DNA of 10,667 nt from a bacterium UBA1790 (GCA_002314465.1 DCGA01000086.1:1-10667), one strand, 5' to 3'; positions 1 through 7,584 are shown, counted from the first letter of the stretch. Numbers and translations: made by a program. The notes: a model not told the origin generated them from the letters alone.

Positions 1-907
1 CACCGAGCTCAACACAACCATCTACAACTACACCCGCGATTGCCTGCAGGCTATGGTCGATGCAGGTGCTACCCCCGACTATATCCAGACCGGCAACGAG
101 ATTAGTTACGGTATGCTGTGGGGTGCACAGGGTGCGACTACGCTCAAGAAATGCTACTACAACAACGATGCCAACTGGAGCCGCTTTACCACCCTGCTCA
201 AGAATGCAGGCAAGGCATGCCGCGAGGTTTGCCCCAAAGCAAAGATTATCATCCACACCGAGCGCGTGGCCAATACCACAGCCCTCGAGAGCATCTACAA
301 CCGCATTAACTCCGCTGGTGTTGACTATGACGTTATAGGTTTGAGCTACTACCCCTATTATCACAATTTCCTTTCACAGTTGCAGGCTGCACTCAACCGA
401 CTGGTGTCACGCTACACGACAAAGGAGATTATGATTGTGGAGACTGGTTATTACCATGCTTACCAGCCCAGCGATATCACATATGACTACAGTGAGACCT
501 ACCCCATCAGCGATACAGGCCAGCTGGCATTCACCAATGCACTCATCGAGACGCTGAAGAGTTACAAGCAGGTAACAGGACTGGTGTGGTGGTTCCCCGA
601 GGCCAACGAGAAAGGACTTGACTGGAACACCAAGCGCGTGACCGACTCGTGGTACAACGCGGGCCTGTGGGACAACAACACCGGCCGCGCCATGAAGAGC
701 GTTGCCGCCCTGGGCACTTATGCCGGCTGCAATAAAGTTAATGGCGACGTGAACGGCGACGGCGAGGTTGATATTACCGACGTTAACACAATCATCAACC
801 ACATCCTCAAGGCCGAAGGCTATGACAGCGACCTTGACGCCAACGGCGATGGTGATATCGATGTATCGGATGTAAACTACATCATCAACATCGTGCTTAA
901 CGGCTAA
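1..907 (+). CDS. Secreted GH53 endo-beta-1,4-galactanase with C-terminal dockerin-like tail (5' end outside window)
   Basis: The reading frame is open from base 2, so the first ATG in this frame (base 53) is internal; 301 residues are visible and roughly the first 100 or more, including any signal peptide, are missing. GH53 enzymes cut beta-1,4-galactan side chains of pectin (arabinogalactan type I). Family marks seen: YIQTGNEISYGMLW, whose Glu (bases 98-100) is the expected acid/base; IGLSYYPYYH, the family's SYYP strand; and IMIVETGYY, whose Glu (bases 440-442) is the expected nucleophile. A late GLVWWFPE matches the family's Trp-rich strand. Two EF-hand-like dockerin repeats close the protein (bases 743-904), each with Asp/Asn calcium-loop spacing, GDVNGDGEVD and DANGDGDIDV. 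A hairpin terminator follows. The GH53 call is firm; the dockerin's partner is unknown. Confidence 0.9.
   Translation, partial: TELNTTIYNYTRDCLQAMVDAGATPDYIQTGNEISYGMLWGAQGATTLKKCYYNNDANWSRFTTLLKNAGKACREVCPKAKIIIHTERVANTTALESIYNRINSAGVDYDVIGLSYYPYYHNFLSQLQAALNRLVSRYTTKEIMIVETGYYHAYQPSDITYDYSETYPISDTGQLAFTNALIETLKSYKQVTGLVWWFPEANEKGLDWNTKRVTDSWYNAGLWDNNTGRAMKSVAALGTYAGCNKVNGDVNGDGEVDITDVNTIINHILKAEGYDSDLDANGDGDIDVSDVNYIINIVLNG
743..904 (+). other. Type I dockerin-like duplicated calcium-loop region of the GH53 protein
   Basis: Two copies of a roughly 22-residue segment, DxNxDGxxDxxDVNxIIN, lie about 30 residues apart at the very C-terminus. Positions 1, 3, 5, 9 and 12 of each loop carry Asp, Asn or Asp, Asp, Asp and Asp, as in the F-hand calcium loops of clostridial dockerins. 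The same layout ends the M6 protease of this window. In clostridia such modules bind scaffoldin cohesins; in gut Bacteroidetes they are common on single enzymes and the partner is usually not known. No cohesin is visible here. Confidence 0.8.
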
Positions 908-1024
908 AAAAAAACAACGACACATATATACACTTATATAGAAAATGTTGACTTTACTACGCTAAGACAGTTTTTTAAGATTTGTTTTGTGAGGTTCATG
1001 CCACCAACGGGGCATGAGTCAAAG

Positions 1025-1059
1025 AAAAGGGAAACGGCGCGATGCCGATTCCCTTTTTT
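1025..1059 (+). terminator. Rho-independent terminator of the GH53 gene, possibly bidirectional
   Basis: A 13-bp stem (1026-1038 with 1044-1056, one mismatch) closes a 5-nt loop and runs into TTTTTT (1054-1059). It lies 118 bp after the GH53 stop. The left arm is preceded by an A-rich stretch (AAAGAAAAGGG), so the opposite strand also has a hairpin followed by T-rich sequence and may stop transcripts arriving from the GLUG gene. Confidence 0.8.
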
Positions 1060-1181
1060 AGCTTCTCCCCCATCCCATCCCCACAATAGACGGGAGTACT
1101 GCAGGCAATTGCAACCCCACCAGCCGTAGACGCACATAATAGCGTGGCAGTGCACACCATGGCAATGCATGCACATAACAA

Positions 1182-1216
1182 AGGCGGGCGGCCTCGTGAT
1201 GTAAGGTCGCCCGCCT
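1182..1216 (-). terminator. GC-rich hairpin downstream of the GLUG gene, probable terminator
   Basis: AGGCGGGCGGCC (1182-1193) pairs with GGTCGCCCGCCT (1205-1216): 12 bp with one G-U pair and an 11-nt loop. On the - strand it starts 57 bp past the stop of the GLUG gene and is followed by TTTGTTAT, a weak T-tract. The stem is strong but the tail is poor, so termination could be partial or need Rho. Confidence 0.5.
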
Positions 1217-1230
1217 GTTTATGGGGGAGA

Positions 1231-1259
1231 TAATGGTTGCGCGCGAGGCGCAACCATTA
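1231..1259. repeat. Perfect 12-bp inverted repeat just past the GLUG stop codon
   Basis: TAATGGTTGCGC (1231-1242) and GCGCAACCATTA (1248-1259) are exact reverse complements around a 5-nt loop, GCGAG. The repeat starts 13 bp beyond the GLUG stop on the - strand. No T-run follows on either strand, so it is more likely an mRNA 3'-end stabiliser or one half of a tandem terminator with the hairpin at 1182-1216 than a terminator alone. Confidence 0.6.
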
Positions 1260-1272
1260 GTGTGTGCAATGA

Positions 1273-4200
1273 TTAGTTGCGGAACTTGTAAGCGCCCATA
1301 GTGCCATCGGTGTACTTGCGTACTACGATGTATACCTGGCCGTCCTTAGAAGCGGGCTTCTCAACCTTAACACCAGCAGTTGTGTAGTATGCCTCGTCGG
1401 CAACTACCTTGCCTACTGTGTTAGCGTCGATACCTGTAGTGATATCCTTGACGTTGAGAGTGAGATGCCACTCAGCGTTAACATTATAGTCTTCTGTTTC
1501 ATCAACAGAAGTAAGAACTACCTGAACGCCTTCGGTCTCCTCTGTTACATTTACATTGTTGCCATTGATAACAACGATATCGCTTGAAGAGTTCCAGTTA
1601 GCGTTACCAACGTTGAATTCAGCCTTAGTTACATTGTTGTAAGTGTCACCTTCGGCGAGAACAACAGCAGCAGCGTGAGCAGCAACTGTAGCATTCTCGG
1701 CAGCAACTGCGGGAACAGAGAATGAATACTCGTCGGCCTTAACCCAAGTCTGGCTTGCAGCACCTGCAGCTTCGCCAGCCGATGAGTTCATGTCGACAGA
1801 AACGAGTTCGGCAACCGAAACGCCAGTACCGATGTTGTTAACATCACCGATACCTGCGGCAGCACCCTTGAACGATACATCGTTGAGGTAGTAGCAGTTA
1901 GTTGCTGAGTTGTTGTCACCCCAGTACTTAGCCTCGTTACCGGCCTCAGTACCTACGAGAGCACCAGCACAGCCAGTCTTACCAGAAACAGCACCTGCGT
2001 TAACGCAGTTAACGAGCTGAGTGCGGGCTGCAGTAGCGTAGTAGCTGGGAGAACCAACGATACCACCTACGCGAACCTGACCCTTAACGTTACCGAAGTT
2101 CACACAGTCGGTAATTGTAGTGTAAGCGCTACCTGCGATACCACCGACACCATAGTTGTTGGTAGTAACAGTCTCGGCAACATTGCTTGTGATGTTACCA
2201 ACGTTTACGTTACCCTTGATTACCGAAGCATTGTTAGCGTTGTTACCAACGATACCACCAGCGAGGTAAGTACCTACAGTAACATCACCTGTGTTCACAC
2301 AGTTGGTGAGAACACTGTTAGCACCAGCTAATGTGTAGCAGATACCTGCAGCACCCCACATACCCTGCTCGATGTTAGCCGAGTTAACACAGCTGTCGAT
2401 AGTAACATAGTTGCTAACATAAGCAATGATACCGGCGATCTGCTGAGCCTGTGAAGTAATGTTACCTGCGTTAACACAGTTCTTGACTACTACAGGATAA
2501 GTAGCACTTGCACTACCCTTGTAATAACCAGTGATACCAGCAGTGTAAACATTCTTGCTGTTGGTGATGAAACCTTCGTTATAACAATTGTCGAAAGTAG
2601 AACCTGCTGAATAGAATGCAGCGATACCAGCCATTGAACTACTGCTTACTGCTGAAGTTGAAGTAGCTGTGATGTCACCTACATTGACACAGTCGGTATA
2701 GTTACATACGTTGTTACCAGCAGTAGCACCCTGCATAGCAGTGATACCACCGAGCGTAGCATTACCGGTGATATTTCCGGTATTAACACACTGGTCGAAT
2801 GTGTAAGGACCTACATTGGCCTTACCAGCACAGTTAGCAACGATACCGGCACTTGTACCACCAGAGATTTCACCGTCGTTAATACACATTTTATAAGTAG
2901 AAGGCAGAGCGTAAGAAGCAATACCAGCTGCATAAGCAGTTGCAACCGAAGAACTGATCTTACCGGTGTTAATACATTGATTAAACTCAACACCTTCGTA
3001 AACATAAGCAGCGATACCGGCAACGTTGGCAGCAGCCGATGTTACCTCACCAGCGTTAGTACAGTATGTTAACTTAGAGCCCTGGTAAGCATAAGCAGTG
3101 ATACCAGCAGTGTAAGTTGCGATACCGGTTACCTTACCCTTATTATTAACCTGGTAGAGTGTACCATACAGCTTACCTACAACACCACCTACATAACCGA
3201 GCTTAGTAGTACCCTTGGCACCACCAAGGCCGCCAGTGATGTTACCTGCTGCAGTGATATTTGAAACAGTACCCTCGGCACCTACAGTTCCGAAGAGAGC
3301 ACCCATACCTGCAACGGCAGTAGTGTAGTTGTAGCCACTGATAGTAGTGTTGTTACCGTCCATGTTACCGTTGAATACGGTTACACCGTCAGAGCCAAGA
3401 GGAATGATACCAGCAGCCTCGTTAGAGAAGTCGATATCGTTCATCACCTTAACATACTCGCCAGTGAGGTCGTTGGCTGTCTTAGACATGAAGTTAGCCA
3501 GAGCGTTCCATTCCTGAGCGTTAGTAATCTGCCAGGGATCCTCAGCAGTACCGCTACCCTGGAGAGGATTAACGGGAAGAGCCGAGAGAGTGATAATCTT
3601 AACGAAACCGTTGTTTACAACCTGGAGAGTATCGTTGATAACCTCTTCAGTTGTAGGAATACCCTTGATAGTATTGCCCTCGAGAGTGAACTTAGTGCCC
3701 TGTGCAAGGGTTGCAGTACCTGCAGCGACTGTTGCATCGGCAGTTAAGTTCTTGTGGGTTACACCTGTGGGAATAACAACCTGTGTAGCGGCTGCAGCCT
3801 GTACCTTAGGCTCATCGGCAAACGCCTTGAGCACGGGATACTTGCCAGCCTCGAACTTCCAAACCTCGGTGTCGAAGCCTTCGAGTGCAGTGCCCGATGT
3901 GAGAACGCTTGTCTCAACACCGTTCATACCCTCGTGAGCAGCATTAGCATCGGCGGGAACATCAAGAATCTGAGCATCCCAGTATACGCCGTAGATTTCC
4001 TCAGAAGTACTCTGAGTCTCACCACCAGCGATAGCACCGATTGTAGCAGCATCGGCTGTGAGAGCTGTACCATAGTTGATACAGTTGATCATGTCGTTTT
4101 TGTAGTAGCTTGCAGTAGATGTTGCAGAAACAGCACTCCAGTAACCTGTGATACCACCGGCACGCTTAATCTGAGCCGAAACTGTACCTGCGTTAACGCA

Positions 4201-7200
4201 GTTTACAAACTTACCGCCCGATGAAGAAGTACCTACGATACCACCAGCCGACTGAAGCTGATTAGCATAGTTGGTTGCGAGCTGACGGATTTCAACGCGG
4301 CCTACGTTCATACAGTTCTCAATGATACTGTAAGTAGCACCGGCGATACCACCAACCTGTCCGTAACCACCGACAACATTACCCTCGTTGTAGCAGTTGC
4401 GAATCTTACCTTCCTTGAGGTTCTGACCTACAACACCGCCAATCCAGCAAGAGTTACCCATAACGTCGGCATAGTTGCGGCAATTCTCAACAACACCAGC
4501 GCTGTAACCAACGAGAGCACCCGAAGATGCGTAGAAGTGGAGGTCGCAATCGGCAGCGATGTTTACGTTCTTAACAACGCCATTTGCATCGAGACGACCA
4601 ACGAGGCCCTTGTAAGCCGAGCTACCGCTTGTATTGATAGTGCCCCAGTTGCCTTCACCAGCCTGTTCGGGAGTAGTAGTCCACTGAACAGCGTTGAACT
4701 TCATGCGGTGGATGGTGTGGCCATCACCGTCGAATGAACCAGCGAAGTAGTTGTGAGCGTCGGCAGCATCGGTACAGATACCGAGGAATGCCTCGTCGAG
4801 CTCAAGGTCAATGTCGTTGGCCATCTTGAAGTAAGTCTCGGGGAAGAGCTGCTTAGTCACTGTAGTGAGCTGAGACAGCAGAATCATGTCGGCCTTGGTC
4901 TTGATGAGGAAGGGCTCTTCCTCGGTACCAGCACCATCGAAGGGGATGGGAGCGACCTTAGCGATACGGTAATAATAACCAGCAACAGGCGAGAAGTAGT
5001 AGATGGTGTCGTTACCAAACTTGCTCTCGGTGTTAATGTTAATCTTGTTACCGTTGATTGTTGCATAGTTACCTGCGTTAGTAAGTTCACCGCCTACTAC
5101 GAACTTAACGACAACCGAACCATCCATGTTGAGGTCGGCATCCTTAGTGAACTTGTCGAATGAAGCACCCTGAGGCAGAACTACGGCAACCGAAGCGAGC
5201 TTAGCAGCGTCGGTAGCAGCCGAAGCCTTGAGGGCGGGATATTGACCAGCAGTGAACTGCCATACATCGGCGTCGAAACCGGCGGGACCGGCAGCGGCAA
5301 CGAGGTCGGCAGTGTTAACGCCATACTGTGACTTGGTGAGGCTAACAACCTGCTTGTCGAAGTAAGCGTTAGTGACAACGGGGTTAGAACCATCAATGAT
5401 AGTACCAATAATCTCGTTGTGCTGAGCGTTGGTCTGCGATTGATACTGATAAGTCTCGGCCATTACCGAAGCAGCAGTATAAACGTTCTTGATGTTACAC
5501 TCGAGAACATCGCCACCGCTTACCATGCTGTAAGCCTGAACGCGACCGAATGCACCACCGGTTGAACGGCTTGAATAACCGTCAACGCGACCGTTGAAGT
5601 AGCAGTTTTCAACATCTGAACGGAGGAAACCTACTACACCACCGGCAACTGAGCCAGAGCCGTAAGTGCGGATAGTACCTACTGCGAAGCTGTTCTTAAC
5701 AGTTGAAGCCGAAGCCCAACCAACAACACCACCCACTGTCTGATACTCAGAATACTTAGAGTAAGCGTCGATAGCGCCCGAGTAGTAGCAGTTGTCCATT
5801 GTAGTGTTGTAGAGGTTACCTACTACACCACCGGTGGGAAGACCGGGAGCGGCACTGCTTGCACTTGCACAAAGAATGTTTACATTAGTAGCCGAGCTGT
5901 TAGTGATGGGAGCGTGAACCTCACCAGCTACACCACCGGTGTAACCATAAGAAGAAGTAATCTCGCAATCGCTAACCTTAGCGTTGGTAATACCGTAAGC
6001 GATACCAGCAACGGCACCTACAGCATAGCTTGTACCATTAATCTCGGCATTGGCAACCTCGACGTTCTCGATAGAACCGAGTGACCAAGCGGCGATAACT
6101 GCCGAGAATGAAGACTGGTTCTTGATAATAGCGCCGTTGAACTTGATGTTCTTGATGACACAAACAGTATCGGTGCGACCGAAGAGACCTGCATAAGAAG
6201 TCTTCTTGTCTACATACAGATTGCTGATGGTGTGGTTGTCACCGTCGAATGTACCTGCAAAGATGTGCTGCCAGTCGTTACCGATGGGAGTGAACTTGTA
6301 GTTCTGCATGTCGATGTCGGCAGTAACCTTGAAGTACTTGCCAAGGAATGCACGGCAATAAGCAGTGGTTGCAGGAGGAGTTGTGCAATCAAACTCAGTA
6401 ATCTCGGCAACCTTGTCGCTGAGCAGGATGAGGTCGTCGCGAGTCTTAATGAGGTAAGGATTAGCCTCGGTACCCTCACCCTCAAATTCAGTCACGCTGA
6501 GTTCGGGATAAGTGATATCGACAGTGGTAGTGATATTACACTCGTCGTAAGCAGCAACGAGATAACGGCTACCAGCAGTGTTACCTGTAACAACACCCCA
6601 GTTAGTCCAGTTGAGTTGCTTGGGGTCGGTTGAAGCAGTAGTTACTGCATCATCGGTGCTCAGTGAAGCACCAGTGTCGGTAAATGTGAGGTTGTAGCTG
6701 TAGAAATCGCCGTAAGTTGAGTTGTAGGCGATGAGTGAAGAGGGAATAGAGGCAGTCTTGTTGCGGTTGAGTTCAACTGTAACAGTCTGTCCGTAGTTAC
6801 CCAGGTTCTTCACAGTAGCAACGTTTTCGCCTGTCTGTGTGAATACCACTCCGTAGGTTTCGTTAGTGCCGTCAGAGTGCTTCTTACCTGTGAAGGTAGC
6901 GTTGCACTTGTCGAGCACTGTCTTGTTTACTACCGAGAAGTAGCTCCAAGTAGTGGCAGTAGACGAAGCCTTAACATAGGCACCCCATGCGTCGGAGAGG
7001 CTGATAGAACCATCGGCATTGATGGTACCTGCAACTTCCTCGTCCATAACGGGCTGACCGTCGGTAAGGTTAGTCTTGGCAAAAACGATGTCGCCATAGG
7101 TGCTGTGCTGTCCCATAACCTGATAAGGAACAGAAATAGCGCCTGTTGCGACGTCAACCTTGGCCTTGACTACAGTGCTGTAGCCAGCAGCCCAGAAATC

Positions 7201-7584
7201 ATTGAACGCGATCGAGTCGCTACCAACGGCAGCAACCTGAACCGATACACCATTGTAGCCCGACGTGAGCAAAGATGTACCAGTGAGAACATAAGTTCCC
7301 TCAAGTTCATTCACCGAAGCCACCTTGCGGGCGACTTTCTTAGCAGCCTTGGCGGTAGAAGCCTTGGCCTCGCTCACAGCCTTGAAGTCGCTCACGGGAG
7401 TGAATTCGCGGGTAGCGCCCACCTTAGCGGTCACTGTCTCGCCCTTCACAACCTTAGCAACGCTGGCGGGTGCATCCTGGTTGACAGGAGCAACAGCTTG
7501 CGAGACGGCATCTTGCGCCTGAGCGCTAAAGACTGTGATGGCAGCAGCCAGCATCAGTCCCCAAAAAGATTTCAGTCTTTTCAT
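1273..7584 (-). CDS. Giant secreted GLUG-repeat surface protein, 2103 residues
   Basis: The start has a typical signal peptide (MKRLKSFWGLMLAAAITVFSAQA, probable cut after residue 23) and the frame is intact to the stop. Order: Ala/Val/Lys linker (24-92); two diverged beta domains (about 94-205 and 227-345); three modules (366-787, 881-1254, 1341-1960), each opening with a GxGTxxxPxxI header and an F(A/N)GxxDGxxxTI strand, then GLUG-type rungs such as GGIVG followed by NCVNAGxI; a spacer domain after each module (788-880, 1255-1340, 1961-2050); and a 53-residue C-terminal tail. GLUG repeats are known from bacterial surface and secreted proteins and are expected to fold as beta-helices; adhesion or a structural surface role is inference. 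There is no dockerin and no catalytic motif. It starts 63 bp after the M6 protease gene and may share its transcript. Codons are richer in GGT, GTA and GCT than in the neighbours. No specific ligand can be named. Confidence 0.88.
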   Translation of the reverse strand: MKRLKSFWGLMLAAAITVFSAQAQDAVSQAVAPVNQDAPASVAKVVKGETVTAKVGATREFTPVSDFKAVSEAKASTAKAAKKVARKVASVNELEGTYVLTGTSLLTSGYNGVSVQVAAVGSDSIAFNDFWAAGYSTVVKAKVDVATGAISVPYQVMGQHSTYGDIVFAKTNLTDGQPVMDEEVAGTINADGSISLSDAWGAYVKASSTATTWSYFSVVNKTVLDKCNATFTGKKHSDGTNETYGVVFTQTGENVATVKNLGNYGQTVTVELNRNKTASIPSSLIAYNSTYGDFYSYNLTFTDTGASLSTDDAVTTASTDPKQLNWTNWGVVTGNTAGSRYLVAAYDECNITTTVDITYPELSVTEFEGEGTEANPYLIKTRDDLILLSDKVAEITEFDCTTPPATTAYCRAFLGKYFKVTADIDMQNYKFTPIGNDWQHIFAGTFDGDNHTISNLYVDKKTSYAGLFGRTDTVCVIKNIKFNGAIIKNQSSFSAVIAAWSLGSIENVEVANAEINGTSYAVGAVAGIAYGITNAKVSDCEITSSYGYTGGVAGEVHAPITNSSATNVNILCASASSAAPGLPTGGVVGNLYNTTMDNCYYSGAIDAYSKYSEYQTVGGVVGWASASTVKNSFAVGTIRTYGSGSVAGGVVGFLRSDVENCYFNGRVDGYSSRSTGGAFGRVQAYSMVSGGDVLECNIKNVYTAASVMAETYQYQSQTNAQHNEIIGTIIDGSNPVVTNAYFDKQVVSLTKSQYGVNTADLVAAAGPAGFDADVWQFTAGQYPALKASAATDAAKLASVAVVLPQGASFDKFTKDADLNMDGSVVVKFVVGGELTNAGNYATINGNKININTESKFGNDTIYYFSPVAGYYYRIAKVAPIPFDGAGTEEEPFLIKTKADMILLSQLTTVTKQLFPETYFKMANDIDLELDEAFLGICTDAADAHNYFAGSFDGDGHTIHRMKFNAVQWTTTPEQAGEGNWGTINTSGSSAYKGLVGRLDANGVVKNVNIAADCDLHFYASSGALVGYSAGVVENCRNYADVMGNSCWIGGVVGQNLKEGKIRNCYNEGNVVGGYGQVGGIAGATYSIIENCMNVGRVEIRQLATNYANQLQSAGGIVGTSSSGGKFVNCVNAGTVSAQIKRAGGITGYWSAVSATSTASYYKNDMINCINYGTALTADAATIGAIAGGETQSTSEEIYGVYWDAQILDVPADANAAHEGMNGVETSVLTSGTALEGFDTEVWKFEAGKYPVLKAFADEPKVQAAAATQVVIPTGVTHKNLTADATVAAGTATLAQGTKFTLEGNTIKGIPTTEEVINDTLQVVNNGFVKIITLSALPVNPLQGSGTAEDPWQITNAQEWNALANFMSKTANDLTGEYVKVMNDIDFSNEAAGIIPLGSDGVTVFNGNMDGNNTTISGYNYTTAVAGMGALFGTVGAEGTVSNITAAGNITGGLGGAKGTTKLGYVGGVVGKLYGTLYQVNNKGKVTGIATYTAGITAYAYQGSKLTYCTNAGEVTSAAANVAGIAAYVYEGVEFNQCINTGKISSSVATAYAAGIASYALPSTYKMCINDGEISGGTSAGIVANCAGKANVGPYTFDQCVNTGNITGNATLGGITAMQGATAGNNVCNYTDCVNVGDITATSTSAVSSSSMAGIAAFYSAGSTFDNCYNEGFITNSKNVYTAGITGYYKGSASATYPVVVKNCVNAGNITSQAQQIAGIIAYVSNYVTIDSCVNSANIEQGMWGAAGICYTLAGANSVLTNCVNTGDVTVGTYLAGGIVGNNANNASVIKGNVNVGNITSNVAETVTTNNYGVGGIAGSAYTTITDCVNFGNVKGQVRVGGIVGSPSYYATAARTQLVNCVNAGAVSGKTGCAGALVGTEAGNEAKYWGDNNSATNCYYLNDVSFKGAAAGIGDVNNIGTGVSVAELVSVDMNSSAGEAAGAASQTWVKADEYSFSVPAVAAENATVAAHAAAVVLAEGDTYNNVTKAEFNVGNANWNSSSDIVVINGNNVNVTEETEGVQVVLTSVDETEDYNVNAEWHLTLNVKDITTGIDANTVGKVVADEAYYTTAGVKVEKPASKDGQVYIVVRKYTDGTMGAYKFRN
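1276..1434 (-). other. C-terminal tail of the GLUG protein, possible sorting or anchoring signal
   Basis: The last 53 residues (2051-2103) read GIDANTVGKVV, EAYYTTAGVKVEKPA, GQVYIVVRKYTDGTMGAYKF. The pattern (a GI start, a YY-xx-G-xx-V-xx-P strand, an x-YIVV strand with a basic residue after it, and a short final strand) resembles the C-terminal tails of many Bacteroidetes exported proteins, including those handled by the type IX secretion system. Whether this one works in sorting cannot be told from sequence alone. Confidence 0.45.
1705..3564 (-). repeat. GLUG module 3, the longest, with a cysteine-marked rung ladder
   Basis: Residues 1341-1960. Header QGSGTAEDPWQITNAQEWNAL, strand FNGNMDGNNTTISGYNY (1404-1420), then about 13 rungs of 29-37 residues, each with an AGI or GGI turn and an NCVNxGxI segment. 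Cysteines fall at 1508, 1537, 1567, 1599, 1632, 1667, 1703, 1732, 1762, 1827, 1860 and 1897. The closing stretch (TWVKADEYSFSVPAV) is a degraded version of the W-F-AG-YP-LK ending of modules 1 and 2. Confidence 0.75.
3823..4944 (-). repeat. GLUG module 2 of the giant protein
   Basis: Residues 881-1254. Header DGAGTEEEPFLIKTKADMILL, strand FAGSFDGDGHTIHRMKF (947-963), five Cys-bearing rungs (C1035, C1064, C1091, C1129, C1168) each in an NCxNxG-like context, and the closing GFDTEVWKFEAGKYPVLKA (1236-1254), which matches the end of module 1 at most positions. The header and closing signature show it arose by duplication of a whole module, not of single rungs. Confidence 0.75.
5224..6489 (-). repeat. 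GLUG module 1 of the giant protein
   Basis: Residues 366-787. Header EGEGTEANPYLIKTRDDLILL, strand FAGTFDGDNHTISNLYV (about 442-458), then rungs with VGAVAG, TGGVAG, TGGVVG, VGGVVG, AGGVVG and TGGAFG turns, and the closing stretch GFDADVWQFTAGQYPALKA (769-787). Rung cysteines at 540, 599 and 661 sit before the aromatic/Gly turn; the rung at about 632 has Ser instead (KNSFAVG). The closing W-F-AG-YP-LK signature is typical of the last strand of GLUG modules. Confidence 0.75.
6550..7305 (-). repeat. Two diverged tandem beta domains near the GLUG protein N-terminus
   Basis: Residues about 94-205 and 227-345 follow the same course: a start LEGTYVLTG / CNATFTGKK, a middle YNGVSVQVAAVGSDSIAFND / ETYGVVFTQTGENVATVKN, a strand ending ISVPYQVMGQHSTYGDIV / ASIPSSLIAYNSTYGDFY, and a closing Trp strand, DAWGAYV / TNWGVVTG. 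The alignment was made by eye and the copies are well diverged. Similar STYGD-containing beta domains occur in other Bacteroidales secreted proteins as far as I recall, but I cannot name a family. Confidence 0.5.

Larger units (their letters stand above)
908..1272. other. Convergent intergenic region with three or more hairpins and no gene
   Basis: This 365-bp stretch lies between the stop codons of the GH53 gene (+) and the GLUG protein gene (-). It starts with an A-rich, AT-rich leader (908-990), then holds a small 7-bp dyad (996-1002 with 1011-1017), a strong terminator hairpin (1026-1056), a GC-rich hairpin (1182-1216) and a perfect 12-bp hairpin (1231-1259). The short open frames across it on the - strand lack any recognisable protein character and cross the terminator, so they are not called. 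No tRNA or known RNA family was recognised. Confidence 0.7.

Noticed and set aside
53..55. ATG at base 53 as the start of the galactanase
   Set aside because: Conserved GH53 sequence (NTTIYNYTRDCLQAM) continues upstream in frame to the window edge and an intact enzyme needs about 100 or more further residues, so the true start is outside.
934..1253. Small open frames on the - strand in the convergent intergenic region
   Set aside because: They overlap two or three strong hairpins, have no homology I can recognise and no plausible start context.
1891..3297. Regular repeats that could suggest a CRISPR array or tandem DNA repeat
   Set aside because: The period is 29-37 codons (87-111 bp), the DNA copies are highly diverged and the frame is kept. 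This is a protein repeat, not a CRISPR or satellite.
3754..4224. 156-codon open frame on the + strand
   Set aside because: It is antisense to repetitive GLUG coding sequence, where repeated codons keep the opposite strand free of stops.
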